Assembly: GCA_022837185.1 (NCBI GenBank) | Contig: JALHJD010000162.1 | Location: 1-6,934, forward strand | Origin: Desulfobacteraceae bacterium | GTDB taxonomy: Bacteria; Desulfobacterota; Desulfobulbia; Desulfobulbales; Desulfobulbaceae | Reading direction: 5' to 3' | Length of the DNA stretch: 6,934 nucleotides | Part shown: positions 1-5,997 of the stretch, piece after piece | How positions within the stretch are numbered: the first letter of the stretch is position 1 | Layout of the letters: each line of letters begins with the position of its first letter | Notes under the pieces: model-generated | What the model was told of the DNA's origin: nothing | Database searches by the model: none | What the model saw: the letters and a program-made list of their open reading frames with translations, nothing else | Program-made: the position numbers and the translations under genes

Positions 1-2282
1 ATCAGATAGCGCTCGGCCATGGCATAGGACCGCACCAGGACTTCCCTGGGATTGGACACGTGATACAGTCCCCCGACATTGGCGACGATGGAAAAACGCC
101 GGTCGGACTCGATCTTTTCCATATCCGCCCTGACGAAATCAACCCGGCCGAACCCCAGATATGCGCTGATCCGCCTGGCCCCGGCCAGGTGGCCGTCTGA
201 ATCGTAGTCGAATCCTGTCGCCCGGTCGGCGCCGAACTTCCTGGCAAACAGGGTAAAGTACCCGTCCGTGCAGAAAAGCTCGGCAAAGCTGACCGGGTGA
301 ACCTCAGCGGCCTTCAGCCGGGCGATGGCCATTAAAATGTACGCCAGTATCACCGGCTCCTCGGCGCGCTGGTTCTCGGCGAAACACCCATCTTTCTGCC
401 GGGTCTTGAGCCCCAGCAGGGTGAAATCATGATCGACGGGACCCAACTGCTCGACAAAGCGCCTTTGACTTTCCGCCCCGCCGCCCAGTTTGCCGAGAAT
501 GTTTTTCACCACCGCGTTCAGGCCGGCCCCGGGCAGGGACATGTTCCTCTTCGACCTTTCCGCAAAGGCAGAAGGGTCAGGCTTCGGGGCCGCTTCTTCC
601 CGGGCGCCCCCGGACAATTCCTCCGCCGGACTTTTTTCGCCCATCGGCGAATGAAAAAGAGCCGCCGTTGAAAAAGACAGGCCTTGGCGGGCCACTGCGG
701 CATGAAACTGATCTTCCAGGGAAAAATAGGTTTGCAGCCCGGGCTGCAGGGGGATGTCGAGGGAGCGGAAACAGTCGCCGATGAAGTCTGCCAACCTCCG
801 CCATCCCCTGGATCCGTTGAACCGTGACAACAGGTAGCGGTTATGATGCCCGAACCACAGCAGGGCCCTGAACAGGACGAAATCAGCATCAAAATCCCTG
901 GAAAAACTCCATTCCAGGTCAATCACCGTGTAGGACGGGGTGGAGTCCGTGACAATGATGTTATTGGGGAGCAGATCAATAAGATCGCTCCTTCGTGCCG
1001 CCGTCCTGAATGATGTTGCCAGGTATGCCCGGTACGCCCGGAGCAGTTCGGCAAAAGACCGGCCGTTGTCATCCCTGCAGCACGCGGCAAGCCAGACGGT
1101 GGTCAGCAGGTCGCCCCGCAGGTGCGTGGTGTCGTGCGTCAACTGCGCCACATGGCCGGTCCTGTCCGGCAGGCCCGGGGAGGAGGCGATTTTCCTCTTG
1201 CGGACCAGTTCCCCCGTTTTCGGCTTCTCGGTCACCGTTCGGAAATGAACCTTTCTCCCTTCGGAGGAGAAATGGACAAAATCAAAGGGGACCGCCCTTT
1301 CCACGGCCGCCTCCTCGGCGGAGGCGACGATGAGGAACGAATTGGCAAACTCGCCGAGATAGCCGGATTCGTGCAGGGCCTTCCAGCGTAGAAATTCATC
1401 ATCGGCCGCCCGCCAGCCGCTCAGGTGGTCCGTCGAGCCGATGCGCTGGAGGAGGGAATAGGCGTACGGGTCCCGGGCCAGAAAATCATCGTTGATCAGG
1501 ACGCGGGGCATTTTGTAGTCCGGGAAGGGATACACAAAGGCATGCTTCCAGGACCCGCCGGATAATATCTGCTTCCACTGGCGTTTATCATAGGTCCGGA
1601 CTCCCCTGTCCGCCGGGTATCCGTACAGGCCGATATCCGGTTCGCCGAAATGATCTTCTCCCGCGCCGATCCAGTATTTCAGGCCCATCCTGTTCTCGAT
1701 GGCGATCACCAGGATGCCGCCCGGCTTCAGGGCCTTTTGCACAATTCCAAGAATGGCCGCCAGGGACTCTTCCGACCCCGCCCTGCCCGGCATGAACATC
1801 GCGGCATACTCCAGGACGCCGATAAGAAAAACGGCATCATACTGCTGCGCCGGGATGGTGAGGGCATTGAAATTCGTATTGATGATATGAACATTGTCGA
1901 GCCCCCGGCACCGTTGGCGGGCAAGTTCGGCCCGCGGCCGGCTGCCCTCCACGGCCTCGACCATGCACTTCCGCTCGCCCAGATAGCGGGTGATCGCCCC
2001 GCAGCCGCACCCCAGCTCCAGCACATTCTCCATGCCGTCCAGCCTCAGGGGGCGGACCAGGTTCGCCCGGGCCGGGCTCAGGTGATATTCCGAACTCCAG
2101 TCCCTGATCTTTTCCTGCAGTTGCATGGAGTCGACCGACAGATCGTCAACCGATTCGAAACAGGCCCGCAGATACTCCTCGGCCTCCGATCCCTCACTGT
2201 AATCGAAGGGCTCGGACGTTTCAGGGACCCAGACGTGTTTGCCGGCAAGCGACAGCCGGTTGTGCTGTTTAAGCGGGAACAT
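1..2282 (-). CDS. Methyltransferase-kinase-methyltransferase protein, WbdD-like (3' end cut by window edge)
   Basis: One open frame of 760 codons runs off the left edge without a stop. The ATG at 2282 is chosen because AGGA lies six bases upstream; it overlaps the end of wzt by 14 bases. Residues about 60-260 form a class I SAM methyltransferase: VLELGCGCG at 87-95 (SAM loop), GVLEY at 155-159, then IENRMGLKYW at 195-204, EDH at 209-211 and FPDYKMP at 253-259. Residues about 310-490 look like a kinase/APH fold: a basic VRKRKI segment (360-365) could hold the ATP lysine, D436-L-L-P-N-N441-I-I-V matches a catalytic loop, and I-D455-L-E matches the metal-binding motif. The usual catalytic-loop His is Leu434. 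Residues 545-580 are an Ala/Glu/Pro-rich linker. A second methyltransferase starts near 645, with ELFCTDGYF at 668-676 and GGLYHVSNP at 737-745, the latter resembling CmoB-type enzymes. Known WbdD proteins methylate and phosphorylate the O-antigen chain end in the cytoplasm. The same role here is inferred from domains and position next to wzt; the acceptor sugar is unknown. Confidence 0.8.
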   Translation of the reverse strand, partial: MFPLKQHNRLSLAGKHVWVPETSEPFDYSEGSEAEEYLRACFESVDDLSVDSMQLQEKIRDWSSEYHLSPARANLVRPLRLDGMENVLELGCGCGAITRYLGERKCMVEAVEGSRPRAELARQRCRGLDNVHIINTNFNALTIPAQQYDAVFLIGVLEYAAMFMPGRAGSEESLAAILGIVQKALKPGGILVIAIENRMGLKYWIGAGEDHFGEPDIGLYGYPADRGVRTYDKRQWKQILSGGSWKHAFVYPFPDYKMPRVLINDDFLARDPYAYSLLQRIGSTDHLSGWRAADDEFLRWKALHESGYLGEFANSFLIVASAEEAAVERAVPFDFVHFSSEGRKVHFRTVTEKPKTGELVRKRKIASSPGLPDRTGHVAQLTHDTTHLRGDLLTTVWLAACCRDDNGRSFAELLRAYRAYLATSFRTAARRSDLIDLLPNNIIVTDSTPSYTVIDLEWSFSRDFDADFVLFRALLWFGHHNRYLLSRFNGSRGWRRLADFIGDCFRSLDIPLQPGLQTYFSLEDQFHAAVARQGLSFSTAALFHSPMGEKSPAEELSGGAREEAAPKPDPSAFAERSKRNMSLPGAGLNAVVKNILGKLGGGAESQRRFVEQLGPVDHDFTLLGLKTRQKDGCFAENQRAEEPVILAYILMAIARLKAAEVHPVSFAELFCTDGYFTLFARKFGADRATGFDYDSDGHLAGARRISAYLGFGRVDFVRADMEKIESDRRFSIVANVGGLYHVSNPREVLVRSYAMAERYL

Positions 2283-3561
2283 CTTTTTTCCTGCTCAGGG
2301 TGATCCGTGCATCCAGGTCGACAACCCCGACACAGGGCCTGCGGGCCGCCACCTCAAAGGGGAGGACGTCATACCTGCGTTCGTAGACCACGTACTCGCC
2401 CTTGTCATAGCCGGCGCAGCCGACGGAGAGGATATATCCTCCGCCGCGCAGCAGCATCTTCTGGGCAAAGGACACGGTCAGCCGCTCACCCGGCTCGCAG
2501 ATCCCGGTCTCCACATGATGATAGACGGTATTGGTCCCGGCAATCTCCATGCCCTGGACATCCTTGATGGTGTAGGCGATCACCGGACTGTCTATCCGAC
2601 CGTGAAAAACAACGGTCAGCCGCACCTCGTACTCTTCCATCTGCTTCAGCGCCTGGACCGGCTGGCCGTCCGAGGAGTAGATCCCCACCTGTTCAATGGT
2701 GGCCTTGCCGTTGCCGTACCTGTTTTCCCCGGGATTGAGATGAAAGGACTCCTCCCCTCCTGCACCGGCCGAGGGTTTCCCGAGGTTGCAGAACACCGGT
2801 TCCGTCCGGCTGGCCTTGTGGGAGTACTCCAGCATCAGCTTGTTGTAGCGGTCAATGACTTCCTGGGGAGGACCGAACGCCTTGAGCACCCCTTTGTCAA
2901 GCAGGCACGCCCTGTCGCAGTAGCGGGTGACCAGGTCGATTGAGTGGGTGACGAAGATGATGGTGATGCCCCGCTGTTGAAACTCCCGGAACTTGGCAAA
3001 GCACTTGGCCTGAAACAGGGTGTCGCCGACGGACAGGGCCTCGTCGACGATCAGGATGTCCGGCCGGACGTTGATGGCCACGGCAAAGGCCAGGCGGACA
3101 TACATGCCGCTGGAGTAGGTCTTGACCGGCTGATCGATGAACTCGCCGATGTCGGCAAAGGCGACAATGTCCCCGAAGCACTCGTCCATCTCCCGGCGGG
3201 AAAGCCCGAGGATCGAACCGTTGAGGTAGACGTTCTCCCGGCCGCTGAACTCCGGATTGAAGCCCGCCCCGAGTTCAAGCAGGGCGGCAATCCGACCGTT
3301 TTTCCATACCGTGCCGGTGGTGGGCTGGAGAATGCCGCAGATCACCTGCAGCAGGGTCGATTTGCCGCTGCCGTTGCGGCCGATGACGCCGATCGTCTCG
3401 CCCTTGCGCACCTCCAGGGAGATGCCGGACAGGGCCTGAAAGCGCTGGTGAAACTTTTTCCTGAAGGGATGAAAGGTCTCCCTGACCCGGTCAAAAGGGG
3501 ACGGAAAGAGCTTGTAGACCTTGCCGAGGTCCTGGACCCTGATGGACAGCGAATCGTTCAT
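2269..3561 (-). CDS. wzt: Wzt: ATPase subunit of polysaccharide ABC exporter with C-terminal carbohydrate-binding-type domain
   Basis: This 430-residue protein powers export of a lipid-linked polysaccharide across the inner membrane, acting as a cytoplasmic dimer with Wzm. Residues 1-240 are a full ABC ATPase: Walker A GRNGSGKST at 61-69, signature YSSGM at 149-153, Walker B ILIVDEAL at 169-176 (D173, E174), D-loop SVGD at 177-180, and switch histidine H206. YSSGM in place of LSGGQ is usual for the Wzt/KpsT/TagH group. Residues about 255-430 are a separate beta-rich region, as in E. coli O9a Wzt (about 430 residues), where it binds the modified non-reducing end of the glycan. Short Wzt/KpsT proteins lack it. 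The extension therefore suggests that export depends on a terminal cap, which fits the methyltransferase/kinase gene that follows. GAGG lies five bases before the ATG, and the frame starts 12 bases after the wzm stop. Ligand specificity of the extension cannot be read from sequence. Confidence 0.95.
   Translation of the reverse strand: MNDSLSIRVQDLGKVYKLFPSPFDRVRETFHPFRKKFHQRFQALSGISLEVRKGETIGVIGRNGSGKSTLLQVICGILQPTTGTVWKNGRIAALLELGAGFNPEFSGRENVYLNGSILGLSRREMDECFGDIVAFADIGEFIDQPVKTYSSGMYVRLAFAVAINVRPDILIVDEALSVGDTLFQAKCFAKFREFQQRGITIIFVTHSIDLVTRYCDRACLLDKGVLKAFGPPQEVIDRYNKLMLEYSHKASRTEPVFCNLGKPSAGAGGEESFHLNPGENRYGNGKATIEQVGIYSSDGQPVQALKQMEEYEVRLTVVFHGRIDSPVIAYTIKDVQGMEIAGTNTVYHHVETGICEPGERLTVSFAQKMLLRGGGYILSVGCAGYDKGEYVVYERRYDVLPFEVAARRPCVGVVDLDARITLSRKKDVPA
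2289..2292 (-). promoter_or_regulatory. Ribosome binding site of the methyltransferase/kinase gene, inside wzt
   Basis: AGGA stands six bases before the ATG at 2282 and lies inside the last codons of wzt. It fixes the start of the large downstream gene and implies that its translation is coupled to that of wzt. Confidence 0.6.
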
Positions 3562-3573
3562 GTCGGCCTCGAC

Positions 3574-4383
3574 TTACAGAACATCGGCGAACTGCGGTTT
3601 GAGCTTCTGGAAAATGAGGGCCCCGGCCACCAGGACCGTCAGACTCACCCCCCAGAAATACAGGGTATACACCGGGTGGTGCCAGAACGGGACAAAGGTG
3701 ATGAACGAATCCCGGTACCCCTGGATGATGTAATAGATCGGGTTGAACTTCAGGATGGCCTGAATGCGGGGGGACATCAGGTTGATATCCCAGAAGATGG
3801 GCGTCATCCAGAAGCCGACCTGGAGGATGACCCCCACCAGTTGGCCGACGTCCCGCAGGAAGACATGCAGGGCCGAGACGATCCAGGCGATGCCGAGGGC
3901 GAACACGCACAGGCCGAACAGATAATAGAGGAACTGCAGATAATAGAGGCTGAAGGCCATGCCCTGCAGGACAATCAGACCGATGAGGATGATCAGAAAA
4001 ACAGTATGGGTCATCAGGCAGGAGACGATCTTCACCACCGGCAGGATCTGGGACTGAAACAGGGTCTTCTTGATCAGGTTGGCATTGTTGACGATGGAGG
4101 TGGTCGAGCCGTTGATGATGTCGGCGAAGACAAACCAGGGTGCAATACCGGCGGCCAGCCAGACCACGAAGGGTACATCGTGCATGGGCTGGGCCTTGAA
4201 GCCGACGCTGAAGACGAACCAGAACACCGCGATCATCACCAGCGGCCGGACAAAGGTCCAGATCGAACCCAGAAAGGAGCCGATGTAGTCGGAGGCCACT
4301 TCCCTTCGGGCCATGGTCCAGATCAACTGCCGCTGGCTGTGCAGCAGTCTGAGGAAATTAATAAATCTCTGCCCGATCCCCAT
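3574..4383 (-). CDS. wzm: Wzm: membrane subunit of polysaccharide ABC exporter (ABC-2 family)
   Basis: This 269-residue inner-membrane permease forms the channel through which the lipid-linked O-polysaccharide passes, driven by Wzt. It shows about six hydrophobic segments, near residues 41-62, 72-90, 117-141, 147-172, 180-200 and 241-258, which is the ABC-2 layout. A cytoplasmic amphipathic N-terminus carries the family-like stretch around RREVASDYIGS (27-37). Near the C-terminal side, the NPIYYIIQGYRD segment (214-225) is typical of Wzm/KpsM/TagG proteins, and FWMTPIFW (191-198) is also characteristic. The length matches the usual 255-280 residues. The ATG at 4383 is preferred over an upstream in-frame start at 4629: it has AGGA six bases upstream, it starts just after the upstream stop, and the extra 82 residues would overlap the ligase-like gene and resemble nothing. 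wzt follows 12 bases downstream. Confidence 0.95.
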   Translation of the reverse strand: MGIGQRFINFLRLLHSQRQLIWTMARREVASDYIGSFLGSIWTFVRPLVMIAVFWFVFSVGFKAQPMHDVPFVVWLAAGIAPWFVFADIINGSTTSIVNNANLIKKTLFQSQILPVVKIVSCLMTHTVFLIILIGLIVLQGMAFSLYYLQFLYYLFGLCVFALGIAWIVSALHVFLRDVGQLVGVILQVGFWMTPIFWDINLMSPRIQAILKFNPIYYIIQGYRDSFITFVPFWHHPVYTLYFWGVSLTVLVAGALIFQKLKPQFADVL

Positions 4384-4389
4384 GCGTCG

Positions 4390-4393
4390 TCCT
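4390..4393 (-). promoter_or_regulatory. Ribosome binding site of wzm, overlapping the upstream stop codon
   Basis: AGGA stands six bases before the wzm ATG and shares bases with the TAG stop of the upstream membrane-protein gene (4392-4394). This supports the 4383 start over longer in-frame starts and suggests translational coupling. Confidence 0.6.
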
Positions 4394-5717
4394 ATCTGCG
4401 GGCCAGGAAAAGGTAATCGACGCCGTAGCAGGCAACGGCCGTTACCCCGAACAGCGTGATCCCCCCGACCAGCCATGGATTTTCCAGCCATTGCGCCACC
4501 CGGAGATCGTGCCGGGACGCGGTTGAAAAAATAAGACCCAGCCACATGCAATAGACCAGAACTACATCTGAATTCCAGCTCGCGTAACTGAATGAAAACA
4601 GCACCAGGCCGGCAGTCAGCAGTGCCCATGCCGCCGGCGCATGGGTGGTCGAGACAGTGGCCTTGTAGATATAATGGGCGAGCAGGGCAAGCACGGAGCC
4701 GATAAAGATCAGCCCCAGCAGGCCGTGATCCATGAGCAACTGAAAGGGAAGATTATGGGTGTGCCCCCCGGGGAAGAACGGCCAATCCCCCACTTCTCCC
4801 TTGGGGATAGTCCGGTACAAAGTGCTGCTGAACCCGTATCCCAGGACCAATTCCTTGCGGATGAGCCCGGCGGTGTAGTCATACAGCTCCAGCCGGATGG
4901 TGATCGCATGGATCGCAGGAAGATACTTCTCGATAAACGGCTTGATCGGGGTAAGGAACAACCACAGCACCGGGACCCAGATCGTGCTCATCGCCGCCGC
5001 CAGGTACAGAAAATATTTCCGCCGCAGCCATGCGAGGTGAAAAACGGCGAAGACAACCATGCTGATGACCGCGGCCAGCTTGCTCGACTCGGAACTGCTC
5101 AGAAAGATCGCCGCCAGCGACAACGCCGCCACGGGAACGGCCCAGATCCTGCCCGCAATTCCCGAGCCCCAGAGCAGACATATGCTGCCCCACATCAGCA
5201 GCAGCTGCCAGATGGCGAAATTCTTATCGTGCCAGTCCGACAGGTCGGTCTGCAGGGGAGTGAGAAAAGCGAGGTTCTCCTGCACCGCAATGCCATTATG
5301 CTGGATGATATACAGCACGGACAGAAGCAGGCAGGCAGCCGCCAGCCCCCACCGCAGAACGATCCTGTCTGTTTCGGAAAGATTGAGGAGGGCCAGGACG
5401 ATGAGGGACGAAAAAAGCAGCCTGAATTGCGCCGCTACCAGCCAGGAAACATTGGTATTGGTCGAGGGCGGAAAAAGAACGCTCGCCAGGGTCAGCGCCA
5501 GGTAGGACCAGAACAGGGCGATAAGCGCCGGGCGGTATCCCGGCAGCCTGACCATGCCCAGTCGGGGCAGCGCCAGGAAAAGCAGGACAAGAAAAACGAG
5601 ATCCCCGTACTTGTCCTGCAGTTGCGCATTCAAAAAAACATAGGCGGTGAAAACAAAAAAAATCGCCAGGCCCGAGACCGCGGCGGCAATTTTCCGTATC
5701 ACTCCGTCATTTTCCAT
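4392..5717 (-). CDS. O-antigen ligase/polymerase superfamily membrane protein (Wzy_C/WaaL-like)
   Basis: This 441-residue polytopic protein has about ten or more hydrophobic segments spread over its whole length. The large loop of residues about 255-325 carries the marks of the Wzy_C superfamily. First comes an Arg-containing stretch RLELYDYTAGLI (275-286), then VLGYGFSS (291-298), then GGHTHNLPFQLLMDHGLLGL (317-336). The last matches the family pattern of a His-Asn pair followed by a hydrophobic helix and G-L-L-G. SSSESSK (207-213) precedes a hydrophobic stretch, as the SR/TS segment does in WaaL-type proteins. WaaL joins finished O-polysaccharide to lipid A-core in the periplasm; Wzy polymerises repeat units in the Wzx/Wzy pathway. 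Next to wzm/wzt, where no Wzy is needed, a ligase is more plausible, but sequence alone does not separate the two. The ATG at 5717 is favoured because AAAGG lies five bases upstream; a TTG at 5807 would add 30 basic residues with no family support. The stop is eight bases before wzm. Confidence 0.8.
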   Translation of the reverse strand: MENDGVIRKIAAAVSGLAIFFVFTAYVFLNAQLQDKYGDLVFLVLLFLALPRLGMVRLPGYRPALIALFWSYLALTLASVLFPPSTNTNVSWLVAAQFRLLFSSLIVLALLNLSETDRIVLRWGLAAACLLLSVLYIIQHNGIAVQENLAFLTPLQTDLSDWHDKNFAIWQLLLMWGSICLLWGSGIAGRIWAVPVAALSLAAIFLSSSESSKLAAVISMVVFAVFHLAWLRRKYFLYLAAAMSTIWVPVLWLFLTPIKPFIEKYLPAIHAITIRLELYDYTAGLIRKELVLGYGFSSTLYRTIPKGEVGDWPFFPGGHTHNLPFQLLMDHGLLGLIFIGSVLALLAHYIYKATVSTTHAPAAWALLTAGLVLFSFSYASWNSDVVLVYCMWLGLIFSTASRHDLRVAQWLENPWLVGGITLFGVTAVACYGVDYLFLARR

Positions 5718-5722
5718 GAACA

Positions 5723-5727
5723 CCTTT
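5723..5727 (-). promoter_or_regulatory. Ribosome binding site of the ligase-like gene
   Basis: AAAGG lies five bases before the ATG at 5717. It decides between this start and the alternative TTG at 5807, where a purine-rich AAAGGAG sits 13 bases away, which is too far to be ideal. Confidence 0.5.
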
Positions 5728-5832
5728 CCCGAACGCGGCCGCATCCCCTTGCCCGGCTCCGGCCGGAACAATCGATGCGCCGCGGCAATGCGTGATCCGC
5801 CCCCCAAACTCTCTTCCCGGCTCCTTTCGTCC

Positions 5833-5845
5833 CCGGGGTTCCCGG
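5833..5845 (-). other. Short GC hairpin in the putative 5' leader
   Basis: CCGGG, a loop of AAC, then CCCGG can pair into a five-base stem just downstream of the candidate -10 element. No T-run follows, so it is not a terminator. It may be chance in GC-rich DNA. Confidence 0.2.
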
Positions 5846-5846
5846 C

Positions 5847-5855
5847 AGTGTACCA
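5847..5855 (-). promoter_or_regulatory. Weak candidate extended -10 promoter element for the ligase-wzm-wzt-methyltransferase operon
   Basis: On the minus strand the bases read TGGTACACT, a TGn plus a hexamer that shares four of six positions with TATAAT. It is the best -10-like match I noticed in the intergenic gap, about 130 bases before the ATG at 5717. No good -35 hexamer stands at 16-18 bases upstream. The call rests on position and a modest match only. No ops/JUMPStart-like element (GGCGGTAG) was seen in the gap. Confidence 0.2.
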
Positions 5856-5940
5856 TTCCTGACCAAAAAACGCATCAGCGAAGAGGCCGGCCCGCGTTTT
5901 TCACCGCGGCAAAAGGACCCGGCGGGGATGTTCAGCGGCG

Positions 5941-5994
5941 GAGAAGAAAAATCCGGCGACAGGGACCGGGACACCCGACAGGCCGGGGGTGCCC
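5941..5994 (-). terminator. Candidate Rho-independent terminator after the dehydratase gene
   Basis: Beginning four bases after the TGA stop, minus-strand GGGCACCC (5994-5987) can pair with GGGTGTCCC (5976-5968), leaving one bulged base. A second inverted pair, CCGGC with GCCGG, encloses an inner CGGG-TGT-CCCG hairpin and ends directly before ATTTTTCTTCT (5951-5941). The second arrangement gives the usual stem plus T-run order, though with a large loop. If real, it separates the dehydratase transcript from the downstream operon. Confidence 0.35.
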
Positions 5995-5997
5995 TTT

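Larger units (their letters stand above)
5718..5997. other. Intergenic region between the dehydratase and ligase-like genes
   Basis: About 280 bases hold no convincing gene on either strand. Translations are Arg/Gly/Pro-rich and match no family. Apart from the candidate terminator, weak promoter element and short hairpin listed separately, I see nothing definite. It is the only sizeable gap in the window and so the natural place for a promoter. Confidence 0.6.

Noticed and set aside
518..922. A minus-strand frame of 134 codons inside the large gene, considered as a sign of a frameshift or split
   Set aside because: The main frame is continuous from 2282 to the window edge, with kinase motifs and protein-like sequence through this stretch. 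The alternative frame is Cys/Pro/Arg-rich and unlike any domain.
1650..2303. A 217-codon open frame on the plus strand
   Set aside because: It lies opposite the SAM-binding domain of the large gene, which shows strong family motifs on the other strand. The plus-strand translation has none.
2944..4416. A 490-codon open frame on the plus strand opposite wzt and wzm
   Set aside because: It lies exactly antisense to two conserved export genes. Its translation is rich in Asp/Gly/His/Gln with no domain or hydrophobic core, as expected from the complement of GC-rich codons.
4384..4629. An 82-residue N-terminal extension of Wzm from an upstream in-frame start
   Set aside because: It would overlap the end of the ligase-like gene by over 200 bases, resembles no Wzm N-terminus, and the start at 4383 has a well-placed AGGA.
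4641..5795. A 384-codon open frame on the plus strand opposite the ligase-like gene
   Set aside because: It is antisense to a clear membrane protein. The product is Gln/Arg/Asp-rich without recognisable motifs, which is the typical mirror of hydrophobic codons.
5718..5807. A 30-residue extension of the ligase-like protein from a TTG at 5807
   Set aside because: It is basic and without family similarity. The nearest purine-rich site is 13 bases from the TTG, and the ATG at 5717 has a good ribosome binding site.
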